From contig BDIU01000441.1 in the NCBI GenBank assembly GCA_002118135.1, positions 1-26,802 of the forward strand: DNA of 26,802 nucleotides, read 5' to 3'. Both the position numbers and the translations under genes were made by a program. Position 1 is the stretch's first letter; each line of letters begins with the position of its first letter. Of the stretch, positions 10,584 through 21,200 are shown in pieces. Origin of the DNA: Trebouxia sp. TZW2008 (Eukaryota > Chlorophyta > Trebouxiophyceae > Trebouxiales > Trebouxiaceae). The notes beneath the pieces are model-generated. The model ran no database searches and was not told the DNA's origin. It saw only the letters and a list, made by a program, of their open reading frames with translations.

Positions 10584-12459
10584 GTGATTCCAGTTGAGAA
10601 CAAATATACATGCTGCTATCATAACCAGTCACTTTGCAGTTATACAGACTTGCCCTGAGTCATTCCCAGCCAACATCGTCATAGTGCGGATATGCACACC
10701 TCGAAGAAGCCTTGAGGCAAGCCATTGGCACTCTGAGACCCATCCCTGGCATGTGCAGGGGTGGCTGCGCTGCCCTGTATGCTGGCCCCTTCCTCTTCGT
10801 CACTGCCGTAGTCAGCTGCCAGCAAAGCACTGCTTGAGCCTGGTACAGACCTCTGCGCTGGGGCTGCAGCCCGTGCACCTGCAAAAGGAAGCACATGACT
10901 GCAAAGGGGTTGCACAGCTCCGACGTCCATGTGCTGCATTCACGATTTGCATTGTTTGCACGGAAGAAAACACTCGGGCTCATGAACTCATGAACGCCAT
11001 CGAACGTGAGAAAACTGTCTCACAGTGCTAATACCAAGTGCATGCAGCAAGCAGCATTCATGTGACAGCGCTCAAGTGCCAGAAGTTGAAACAGGGCTTT
11101 GCTTGTGGCACATGCAACACAGGTATATGACACCAGAACCTGACAGCACTTGCAGCATGATGGGCTATGTCACAATGCAAGCTGCAGCCTGTAATTCACA
11201 GAATCCACTAAAAAGGGTGATTCTAGTGCACGCATGCAGCATTTTAGGGACATTGACTATCTGCACAGCGAGCTTGATGGTGCAACAGGCTGTGAACACA
11301 TCTCCAACCAATCTCTCATACATTGCTAGAGAGTTGGCACACCCGGACTAGACGCAATGCAAATGTACCTTTGGAGCATATTGCGCACTGATTGACTCAG
11401 GCAGACAACTGCATGCATTGCTGCTGATATACAATGCTTGACTAACTTACCTTGTCTATGTGAGGTGACATCAGAAGTGCTTGCAGTGCTTTGCTTGTCA
11501 GTGTTGCCATGGCGCCACTGAGCCTGCTGAGAATCCACTGACATTGCTGTCTGACGGTCATCATCACCTGATGCATGCACTCAGCATATGAAAACATCAT
11601 GAACAGATGAGGGTGCCAGCATAACAGTCTTTGTCACCTGATGCATGCGCTCAGCTTATGCAAACAGCGTAAGCAGGACAGTGTATATAACAACGACGCG
11701 CTCTGTCCCCTGTTGCGAGCATTTGGCACATGAGAACAGCGTGAGCAGGATAGTGTATGACAGTGGCGGTCTTTGTCACCTGATGCATGCGCATGGCACA
11801 AGAAAATAGCATAAGCAGATTACACACAGCAATCTGTGGCACGCATGGGATGCATGCACTTGCTGCATGCGATTAGCGTGAGCAGAATAGTGTATGACAA
11901 GGTATCGCCCACATGGGATGCAATGACGAGCAGGAGGGCAGCACACAAGCTCAATATGTGATATCAGCTGTGCTGTCGCGCACCAGAGGGTGTTGCAGGT
12001 TCTTCTGCAGGAGCATTTACGCTGCGCTGGTCAGCTTGCTTTGGCCTAGAGTGTATTGCGGCTGCCTGAGGCCTGCCCAAACTGCTATTCACAGCTTTGC
12101 TGCTTACAGCGCCAGCAGTTGATCCTGAAGGTGCTCGAGGAGCCGGAGGTGGCATGCCTGCTGCTCTTTTGGACCGTGACTCAGCCGCTGCCGCTGCTGC
12201 TGCAGCTGCCTTGGCTTTCTCAGCCTCGACCAAGGCAGCTTGTTGCGCATTGGCTGCCTTTTGTGCTCTGAGCTGCTTGAGTTGCTCCTTGGACTGCAAC
12301 GGCGACCGAGCGAGCAAAGTTGAGGACGCATCTGAGTCAGAATTGCCAAGAAATTGACACACAGGGGTCATGTCGGCAAAAGCTGCTTACCAAGCTGGCT
12401 CCTCCCCCGCGCTGCGCCTTGGCAGCTTTGAACATGTTTTTGAGGTCGTCGGTACCCAT
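8185..12459 (-). CDS. ZNF830/CCDC16-like nuclear protein
   Basis: Seven exons keep phase throughout: 12459-12391, 12293-11984, 11567-11451, 10878-10700, 10118-10001, 9389-9197, 8443-8185 (414 aa). Family marks are a basic start (MGTDDLKNMFKAAKAQR), an Ala/Lys-rich coiled region (24-70), the acidic DYGSDEEEG, the key IPKGFFENKEADAKARG motif (about 261-277), the following helical EYDNFLKSIADDVQEVEA, and the C-terminal LDWRAKAI. ZNF830 proteins act in pre-mRNA splicing and genome stability. Two oddities: the usual N-terminal C2H2 finger between the start and the coiled region is absent (exon 1 splices directly to SKEQLKQLR), and GFFE occurs twice (exon 4 end, about 222-225, and exon 6 start). 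Low-complexity Ser/Ala/Gln stretches fill exons 2-5. The start lies in a CpG-rich island. The family call is from motif recognition. Confidence 0.68.
9508..9557. repeat. CAAT/CAATCAAT simple repeat
   Basis: This is an imperfect tetranucleotide tract of ATCA/GTCA units in ZNF830-like intron 5. It has no coding role. Confidence 0.8.
10055..10510 (-). repeat. Tandem copies of ZNF830-like exon 5
   Basis: The real exon 5 (10118-10001) begins GCTGCTGGCAGTACAGCT. A second copy (about 10226-10340, offset 165 bp, including upstream intron sequence) starts with the same block, but its acceptor AG has become TG. A third (10410 down to 10366 and flank) keeps a CACAG acceptor and a GTT|GTGAGC donor that bound 45 nt, that is 15 codons, phase 0 to phase 0. 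A further local duplication covers 10337-10392 and 10455-10506. Copy 3 could therefore act as a cassette exon without shifting the frame. Confidence 0.7.
10526..10582. repeat. (CTG)19 trinucleotide tract
   Basis: Nineteen uninterrupted CTG triplets (CAG on the transcribed minus strand) lie in intron 4 of the ZNF830-like gene. The tract is pure, so length variation between individuals is likely. Confidence 0.95.
11564..11945 (-). repeat. ~70-bp minisatellite carrying splice acceptors
   Basis: Units start (plus strand) with CACCTGATGCATGC near 11565, 11635, 11706 (variant) and 11776, then more diverged near 11845 and 11910; the period is 70-71 bp. The first unit is the acceptor of ZNF830-like exon 3 (minus strand GCATGCATCAG|GTGA). 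Each further unit repeats that acceptor inside intron 2, and AACAGCGTGAGCAGGA-like blocks also recur. The array appears to have grown from the exon 3 border into the intron. Confidence 0.8.
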
Positions 12460-13293
12460 TCTGCTTCGTTGCAAACTGATCCCGCAACCTGCAACAGGAC
12501 TTCTGTCGCGCTGGCGTCACACAGACCGTGCTAGTCTAGTTTGCTGTGTCAAAGTCTGGCTTGACCAAGGTCAACTGTGTGCACGCTCCGCGCTTCGCGT
12601 GCAAGGTGACAAATTGTGACTCATTCGCTAAGAAGAAGACTAGGCCTCAGACCTTTTGCTATCCGGCTCATGTTTTGCACAATGACCAGCAGACCAGATG
12701 ACGCGTGTCGTTTCTTTGAGCACCAGCAGCAGTGTGCATGTAACACTACCCACCTGTTACAGATGTCACATTGGTGCACTGTCATGCAGTACCTTGGCAG
12801 AGTGTTTGCTGCTGTTCATGTCCTCTTCTGCTGATATTGTGCTGCTGTTTGCGAACACAAAAGGATTATTGACATACCGTTGACCTTCACAACAACACAA
12901 ACAGAGACCGTCAGCATGTCATATACGTGTCATTAATAGAGTCCACTGTGTGCCCTTTCAAATGGCAAAGATTGTACAGAACAGCAGAAAGCAGTGAGCA
13001 TGATCTTTCAAAATTACAGCATGCCCCTGCTTTGATACCAGAGACGGGACATAAAACTGCATATGGTTGGTGCGCACATATTACACACACATGCAAGCAT
13101 ATCAAGCTTGCTTGCGTTGCATATCTCCTCAGCAGCAATTGTGATGAGGAAAAGTCTCGCTTCAAGAGCCAGATAGCATTTGAAGCGCAGGCAAAATCGA
13201 CAAGAACTACCCTTGCCCAGTACAACCCCTGCCCTTTGCTGCCCCTTGCTGCATGCACTACATGCTGTTGGTTGTGCTGCTGTGTTGCATCTG
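12460..13293. other. Intergenic between ZNF830-like start and carboxypeptidase stop
   Basis: About 12460-12620 is CpG-rich and is the likely promoter of the minus-strand ZNF830-like gene. 12620-13293 should hold the carboxypeptidase 3' UTR; TTACA at 13081-13085 (TGTAA on minus), about 210 nt past the stop, is a candidate poly(A) signal. No further gene was supported. Confidence 0.4.
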
Positions 13294-16200
13294 TCACAAC
13301 ACCTTGCCTTGGATCCAGTGAGAAAACATGTAAAAGGCCCGCTCAGCTTGAGTGTAAGGAACCATGTGGCCAGCATTTCGAACTGTTGAAAATGTGAGGC
13401 CCTCAAATATCTCCACATATCCCCCTACTTGGCCTGCATTGACATCACAGGCATGTCAGATCCGAAAAAGGCGAATGCAGATGCTGAAATAGGGCCTTTC
13501 TACAGGTTGACACTTGCATACTGTGGCCACAATGTATTGTATGGTATGGTATTACACCCCTCATGCAAGGCTGTCAGGGTGCGGACGCTCTTGAGGCAGC
13601 ACACTGTTTGGCAAGGGAATGGGCTGAATCAGTCAACAGAGGTATATGCACCACATGCTTGTCACAATCTGTCATGTTGCTCGGGAATTAGTTTGGTGTC
13701 GGAATGTCACTGCACATCAAGAGCAGGCCAAGCCTGAATGCTGCTGATGCTGCTGCTGCTGATGCTGATACTGCTACTGATGCTGCTGAGCTCAATGAGC
13801 CAGAGCACTGATCCTGTGCCGAGCCAAAAATCTGTGATACCTTGATGCACAGGCAGGCCTTTTACACCACAAGCACAAAACAATATCCTGCTTCAATGCA
13901 CCGTCAAATGGGCAAGCGCATGCTGAAATCTTTCACGTCAAAGACAATGTGTGGTCTGACAAGTAAACTGTCTTCTACTTCATGCAACTGGTTGTAGGCA
14001 ACGTGCAGCAGCTGAACAGCTTTGTTTTGCAGAGCACGACGCTAAGGTGTTGACTTGCAGCATTCGCCCACCTGTATGTGAGTACCACGGCCGCCATTCC
14101 TTCAAAATGGGCAGTTGCAGAGATGCCAACCATCGACGGGTGCCAATGACAGGCACAATGCCGTCAACATCGCCGCTGAATATCAGGATGTCCAGGTTGG
14201 AGTTATGGCGCAGAATGTCACGGTATTTGGGCAACATGCTTGTGAATAGATCGTCCCTGCGCATGAGCAGATTCAGGTGGCTCAAAGTGCTTGCTCTGCA
14301 GTATGCAGCAACATTCCAGCTGCCTGGCATATTGTGCAATTCCTGAAGAGGCATGCAAGAGTGGGCATCAACACAGCAACATGATGCTTAGACAGAGCTG
14401 ATATAATCACAGCAGTTGTCTTGCATCTCATATGTATGGTGACAGTGCATTGCTGTAAAGCAATGTAGGGCTGGCAATTTTGGCCAGAAGGGCAGAGTCT
14501 GCTGTCTTGTATGACATGTTGCAGCCTGCGGTTACTGTGCACAGTATCTCTAGGCAGTCAAGGAGCCACACATTGATGTCATAGGAAGCAGCAAAGAGAT
14601 AAGTGCTACACTGCTCTCAAGCAGAGTGAGTTGGCAGTTAAGGGCAATTAGGGGAGAGAAGTCAAGGAGAAGGCTCACATGGAGTAGGCAATGTTGGGGT
14701 TGCAGTCAACCCAGGGTCCTGGCATGCCAGTCGTGTTGGCATGCAGCGCCCTCTGCACATCCTCCCTGTTGAAGTAGATCTCCACTTCATTGTCCACACA
14801 GGGGTCATACTCACCTGTTGTGACGATATTCACAGTCAGGCGATAGCCATTGTGATGACACTGAAGCCTGTGGTGTTGGCATGCAGAGGATTCTGCTCAA
14901 CTTTGATCAGCCAAGCGAGCACATTTGTCTTGCCACAGATGACCGTCTTCACTGCTGACAACACAACACAAGGTGGAAGACCTGCCTATTGCGTGATCTG
15001 TGTTGCTGGATAGTGTACAGGGCGTAGCATGCGCCCATACGCTTTATAGTTTGCTCTGCAAGGTCCAAGTAGCGAGTTGCACATGGCAAAGACTTGCTCC
15101 CAACACAAAGACTTGGGAAAAAGTCAAGATCAAACAAGCTCAAGGACAAAAGGAGTTTGTGCGGCACCTGGTTTGGCGATTGATAGAGAGCTGTTGGCAG
15201 CGCGAGTGCTGAGCTGCAAAGCCAGCTGAGACACCTCGCTGTGCATGTGCTTTGGCAGACACACATCAGCATAGATGTCGTAGATGTTGATGCGCTTCAT
15301 GGCCACTTGCGTCTTTGCTATGGCCTTCAAGCAGTCCTGCACACAATGACAAGCTGTTGAGATTTGGCAAGGACCATGTGCTTAGGAAGGCATGCACCAG
15401 CATAGATATCGTAAACATTGATGTGCTTCATAGCTTATGGCGCAATGGCCTTCAAACATGCCTGCACACAAGCACCGCATTTGAGGTTTGGCAAGGGCTG
15501 ATGCATCTGTATAGGTGTTGATGCATCTGATAACTTCTTGGGTCTTGGCAATATGATGTAGACACTGCACATGCAGCTACTTGACTGCTGTTGGGGTTGA
15601 CATATGGCTTGCTATCAATATGGTTCGGTCAGATGATGCACCTACACCGATAACATACACATCTGAACGATGTGTGAAGCATCTTGAGCCTCAGGAATCT
15701 AGAGACTCAACATCATGCATCTTGAGCGTCAGAAACGCAGCCATCATTTTGAAGCAGATAAAACTGCACCAAATACGGCTTCACCCAACAAGAAGGAGGT
15801 TGAAAACACAAGACTGGAACATCATGCTTCGCTGATGCAGAGTATCGCTCAGAGCATACCTCAAGCTTGCTGTTGCGATCAAGGTTGAAGTCATCATTTG
15901 TGTCTTGGTGCAAAGGCCCAACACCGCTGAAGTTGCAGCTGTGCAACAGGCTGTCCCTGACAGCATCAGATATCAGAGCATGCGTCCACCAGAAGTCAAC
16001 TGCTCCCTCATTATCATAGCCAGGGTCAGTCCATGCATTGCCTGCAGAATACAAATGCCTTGATAATGCGCATCAGCAACAGGCTATCCCTGACAGCATC
16101 AGAGATCAGAGCATACGTCCACCAGAAGTCAACTGCCCCCTCATTGTCAAAGCCAGGATCAGTCCAAGCATTGCCTGCAGGAATGACACAGAATTTGCAA

Positions 16201-17810
16201 ATGGGCACAGGACATACATACAGATATGCAGTGTTGTGGTCCGCCTCATTACAAACTGGATGCAGGTAGACCTCATTGATGCACAGGACAAGCTGGCGTG
16301 ACAAAATAGGACGTGTAGCGCCTTTTCTGGATGTGTGTTCCACTATTGTGTTCACTAGGCAAGCGGAGTGTTACTGTGCTTACCTACAAGAAAGCCTTGA
16401 AGATTGATGCTGTCTCTGGCACCATGCTCTGCCTTCTTGTTACCCTCAAGAACCTGCAAGTTCAGCTTACAATGACTCCAGATCGCATTCGGATTGTACT
16501 GCAATCATCAGCCATCCTCAGAGCTGGATTCACAGTACCGCACGCTCAGCGTTGCAGGCTATGAGATAACAAGCTCTGTGACAAGGTAGTAGGAGGATGT
16601 GCATGGTTGCAACTTTGCATGCACACTGCTGCAGGCTTGAGGACAAAGCAACCTTGTCTTCAACCTGATGTATGCAGCAAACTATACCAGCCTCAACAAG
16701 CTGAGTGGCAAGACAGGGGATGGGTTGCACATACCTAGCACTTATGTCACATTGAGCAAACGTCATTGTCTCAAGGCATACCTGAAGGGCTAGGTTTGGC
16801 ACATAGTGCCCGCCATAGCTCTCCCCAGCAATCCAGAAAGGCCTGCCAGCATACTGTGGAAAACGCTCAATGAAAGCCAACAGGAACTCATATGCATCCT
16901 CTGCTGTACGCTCATCTCCTGCAAACATGTTGCACTCACTGTTCAATCTTTGTTGCTTGCAGCCCAACCCTGCTGTGTGCATTCAGCGACAGCAACTTGC
17001 ATGCTGCAGCTTGTACAACAAGTCAGCACCACTTATCATGACTAGACATGCAAAAGCAATCAGGACAGGAAGCACCTTCTGAGCAGTACAAATGATGCTC
17101 TGTCCAGTGCTTGTGACAAGTTGTACTGATCTTATGCAGCAGTAACAAATTACATGCTGCTGCAGGTGTGCAAGGCGGCTGTTGAAAGGTATGCGCTTAC
17201 CTACAACAATGTCTGTGGTGGTGTTGCTGTATGACCAGCCCACAAACGCTGGTGAATCAAGGAAGATGATGTTGGCAACTTGGTTCCAAGCATGCTGATT
17301 CTCTTGCAGGCGACCATCTGGTGTGGGATAATAAGGCCCTAGCTCACTCATAAAGCCTCCTGCTAGACTTGAGCAACCTGGACCACTGTACAAAGGGTGT
17401 CAGAGACTGTTTGTGAGCGTGCTGACCTGCATTTCTGGCGACGTACCCATTGAGCCAAAGCACAAGCGGGTCTGAACCAGATTGTGAAGAGCTTTCGGCG
17501 AAAGCGTAGAATAAAGCTCGCTCTGCCTCCTCGTTGACATTAATGTACCTGCTCAGGCACAGTGATCTTGCTGAGCACGCTTTGTTTGCAACTGAGCAAT
17601 TCGGACCGTCACGCAGGACAATTACCCTGAGAATAAGCCAAACTTCGGTTTGCCAAGCCCAGGCAAGACAGTGACGCGGTCGGCTTCGGCTTGTGCTGTA
17701 TACCGACTGGCGGTCACTTGTAGCAAATCTTGCTGCCTTTGTACACTGGCTGCATGCACGTGAAGCACCGACACAAACAGCGCCAGGCTGGGAGTGAGAC
17801 GATGCGCCAT
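13294..17810 (-). CDS. Serine carboxypeptidase (S10 family)
   Basis: Ten exons, all in phase: 17810-17626, 17548-17447, 17385-17201, 16918-16782, 16453-16384, 16041-15860, 15336-15168, 14814-14679, 14256-14072, 13433-13294. The product is 496 aa, the usual length. It starts at a strong-context ATG (GCCATGG) with a hydrophobic secretion signal ([14 protein letters not shown]). Landmarks are LWLNGGPGCSS (oxyanion region), [10 protein letters not shown] with nucleophile Ser191, [42 protein letters not shown] with the Asp of the triad (418/420 pair), and [10 protein letters not shown] with His473. It removes C-terminal residues from peptides, or acts as an acyltransferase in some relatives; a vacuolar or secreted location is expected. 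Introns 5, 6 and 7 hold decayed copies of exons 6, 7 and 8. It shares a promoter region with the divergent FUSC-like gene. Confidence 0.93.
13741..13793. repeat. Imperfect CTG repeat
   Basis: CTGCTG units are interrupted by GATG and ATACTG. The tract lies in carboxypeptidase intron 9 (14071-13434) and has no coding role. Confidence 0.85.
14868..14925 (-). repeat. Relic of carboxypeptidase exon 8
   Basis: In intron 7 the minus strand shares CTGCATGCCAACAC with exon 8, followed by .AC.GGC. Read in the same relation it gives [10 protein letters not shown], against [11 protein letters not shown] in the real exon. The flanks are decayed and no splice sites remain. Confidence 0.55.
15376..15570 (-). 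repeat. Two decayed copies of carboxypeptidase exon 7
   Basis: The real exon 7 starts at 15336 ([10 protein letters not shown]...[16 protein letters not shown]). Copy 2, from 15461 to 15376 after a TGTGTGCAG acceptor, reads ACLKAIAP, stop, [13 protein letters not shown] and ACLPKHM, so an in-frame TAA breaks it. Copy 3, from 15564, follows GTGCAG and reads [21 protein letters not shown], ending without the YADVCLP part. Both keep AG acceptors and lie upstream of the functional exon in intron 6. Confidence 0.8.
15945..16180 (-). repeat. Near-identical duplicate of carboxypeptidase exon 6
   Basis: The functional exon 6 starts at 16041. A copy of its first ~95 nt lies at 16174-16080, about 133 bp upstream in the transcript, differing at about 8 positions. 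Several differences are silent, and others are conservative (GYDNEG/GFDNEG, HALISD/YALISD). The copy retains a good CTGCAG acceptor but has no GT donor before the next copy, and reading on from it leaves the frame. It must normally be skipped. Confidence 0.88.
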
Positions 17811-18236
17811 GGCAGTGTGCACAATGGGCAACTATTGTGGAGGACAGTTAAGGTCAGACGCGCAGCGGAGGATGTTTATTGAATGCTGTCGTTTAAGGTC
17901 TTCATGCTGTCCCGCACGTGCCGAAAGCTGCTTACTGAGCTTCATCCAGTCTTAGTAAACATTAGTAAGCTTTATCGAAGTACCTCGTGTAGCTGCGACT
18001 ACCGACACCCTGCGCACCGCCATCAGTAGCATGAGACCTCGACTTCACTGAGCGGAAGGCCGATAATAACCCCTTACAAGCGCCATTCAAGAGATCCTAG
18101 TCGACTGGCAGCGTAGGCGACAGCGGTAGATGCAGTGCATGTCGTGCTCGACAAACGCTGCGCTGTGCGTCGAGCTCAGCCTTACGTGCCACTAATTGAG
18201 CTATAACAGCGAATTTGTCAACAATTTCGACTCAAC
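17811..18236. promoter_or_regulatory. Bidirectional promoter, carboxypeptidase / FUSC-like
   Basis: The 426 bp between two divergent ATGs are rich in CpG relative to both gene bodies. The region should contain both transcription starts and 5' leaders. AGTAAAC.TTAGTAAG around 17952-17970 is a weak imperfect dyad. No TATA box is convincing. Confidence 0.55.
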
Positions 18237-21200
18237 ATGGGACTTGTGCGAAGAATATGCAACGTGTACAGCTCTCGAGTTTCTCCTGTAGCCCTTCGCT
18301 GCGCAGTGCAGCTTTCAGCAGGTGCGTACAGCGCGACCTCAAGCTCGAAGAGAGACTTCACTCTGAAGTCACGACGTTGTGTCCTCCCAAGCAGTCCGTG
18401 TCCTGATGTGCAGGCCAGCTGCTTGTAGCCTTGCCAGTACTGATCTCATACCCCAATTTCTTGAGCAGAGTGGCATGGATTGCAACCATCAACTATTCTG
18501 CGCCGATGTATTTGATTGCAGCAGTGGGTTTTGCTTTTACATTGCCCTTCCATCCAGCTGCCCTCTTCTGCTTTGTTTTTCTCTGCCTCAAGACAAACAC
18601 ACAGCTTCACACAGCTGCCTTTTGATCTCATGATACACATTAAAATAGCAAGTAGTCCTGGAGCTTGCTAGCATACATTGCTAGGTTTCTGTGGCACAAG
18701 TCCTGAAAGACAAACTTCTGATGTTCACCTGTTGGAAGCCAGACAAAACATTGTCCTTCCAGATTTTCCCTGGTTGACCGGCCGTTCACATGCATGCTTA
18801 TGCATGCAGGACAAACACACAAGCACGCTGATCATGGCCATATTGCGCACAACTGGCGACATGAGTTTGGGCGTCTTGTTGGCTGGGCTCATGGTCACTC
18901 TGGCTCAGTTGCCAGGCACTGCCTACACTACATTTCTGTGTATCTTTACAGCCATTGGGTTGATACCCTTGAGTACCGCTCGTGCAAGGTACACAGATCT
19001 CCTCTCCTAAGGACACTTGATATGAGGACGTTTTTGGTGTAAGGACAATGCAATTGAGAACCAATCACTGAATTGAGACTGCAACGGTACCCCTGAGCAA
19101 GGAAAATTCAGTGTTAAATACAAATATTTTGCTCACTGTATAGCTCCTCTCATTGCTCTGGTGTATACTGTCAAATTGACATATCTGCCAGCAAGCACAG
19201 GTGTCATGTGAATACACGAGCTAATGTCGAGGCATTGGATTTACCTATCAGAATCATTGTGCATCTTCACACTCATTGGGTTGATACCCTTGAGCACAGC
19301 GTGTGAAAGGTATAGCTCCTGTCATGGCTCTGTTGCATACCAGCATATTGACACGCCTGCCAGCAAGCACATCTGTGGCATGACCTTGGGAGTCTTGCTC
19401 GCTGGGCTCATGGTCACTCTGGCTCATTTGCCAGGCACTGCCTACACTACATTTCTGTGTATCTTTACAGCCATTGGGTTGTTACCATTGAGTACTCATG
19501 CAAGGTACAGGAAGTTTTCCCTATAAGGACAATTGATATGAGAATCCATCACTGAATTGAGATTGCAGAGGTAACCCTGAGTAAGGACAACAAAATATAA
19601 GGATGGTTATCTTGGTAATCAAAGCAATGGTTTCAAGAACAAGTCAGTGTATAGCTCCTGTCATTGCTCTGTTGCATATCGTAAAACTGACGCATCTGCC
19701 AGCAAGCACATCTGTGGCATGATCACACCAGCTACTTTCTCAACATTGAATTCATCCTTCAGAACCGTTCAGCAAAAGCAAGGTTCATGGTCAAGTAGTC
19801 GGTGTTTAGGTACCTGCACTTTCCGTGCACTCTCTGCTGTGGGACTTGCTTATACTAAAGGTAAACACTCAGTTGCATATAGCACCATCAGTCAGCAACA
19901 TTATTGTTGTGTTGTATTGCACTGCTGGCAGCAGGCATGCTGCAAAACAGAGCAAAGCCAGGGCTCTCAATATTTGGGTTTGCAATATCGAGTGTGTTGC
20001 TGTAGGGTAGCAACCCCAGGGTTGTGATAAATGGCAATGCTGTCAGCAGGCATGCTGCAAAAACATAGCAAGTCCAGGACTATGACCACTTTCATAAAAT
20101 TATTTCTTTTCAAAGCGACTTCTTTTTCGAAAGTAATTGCACTCACAAATAAAATTTGGGGTTGCAATATTGACTGTGTTGCTGCAGGGTATCAATTCCA
20201 GGAATGATTTGTACCCCAGCAAGGACTTTGAACACTCTCATAAAATAAGTCCTGTGTTTTTAGAGTATTCTGATTTTCTAGATGTGTTTTCACTAACAAA
20301 TCAGACTTGGGTGCTGCAATATTGACTGTGTTGCTGCAGGGTCCCCACCCCAGGAATGATGTGTACCCTGATGTATGGAGTCAGCATCCTGCTTGGACAA
20401 TTCACAGCCAGATCTGAGCTCTGGAAGACGGTACGTAGTCGGAGGCAGAACTTTGTTGTATGCTCAGTGTTCTGTAGGTTGAGCTGTCCCCCAACAAGTG
20501 GACTGGCTGCCATACTGCCTTACTTGGTCCTGGGTTTCAGCTGCAACTGAGGCTGTGCTTCGACAATGCCCACCAAGTTTCGCGCTTTGCTTCATGAAGC
20601 AAACAGCCAGCACTGGAGCACTCAGTTCAATCACAGGTGTCTGAACTTGTGTCTCTTCTGTTTGTTTGCCAAGGGTGATGCCGTTCATCGACGTGCTCGC
20701 TTTTGATCAAAAGTAGGGAGACACACCTATCCAGATTATGTCAGAAGGGTGCCAATCCTGCAGGGCACAGTGTCCTCCAATTTATGTTTTTGCGTTTGCA
20801 ATTATTAGGAAAACAAAAAGTTTACGCCGTTAGGCATTGTAGCGGGAGCCTCTGTCTAAACAGGCAGCCCGGCAAGTTGTTAATCTGCAATCATGCTCAA
20901 GCCAAAGTACTGCTTGCAGGTGACCGCTTACATGCTGTTAGTCAACGCAATCACAGGAGCAGGCGCCCTCAGCCCGCACGTCTTTATCATGCCGACCACA
21001 GCAAAGCATGAGTGCAAGCAAGTGATGCAGCAGACGCTTCTGGTGAGCTTGCAATGCTGACAGTTGTGCAATCTGCTCTTCCTTGGCACAACGTCATCAT
21101 GGCAGCCACATCAAAGCATGAGTGCAAGCAAGTGATGCAGCAGACGCTTCTGGTGACCTTCAACATTGTCTCTCACATGATACGCGTACATCTATATATT

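Noticed and set aside
10264..10632. Minus-strand frame with a long Ser run
   Set aside because: The Ser run is the CTG tract read in another frame. The segment is intron 4 of the ZNF830-like gene.
19225..19526. Separate small membrane protein with GVLLAGLMVTLA
   Set aside because: It is a duplicate of FUSC exon 3 inside intron 3, without its own start or acceptor in phase.
19810..19861. 51-nt segment between TTTAG and AAG|GTAAAC as an extra FUSC exon
   Set aside because: Its length keeps phase, but in the phase required it contains TAA.
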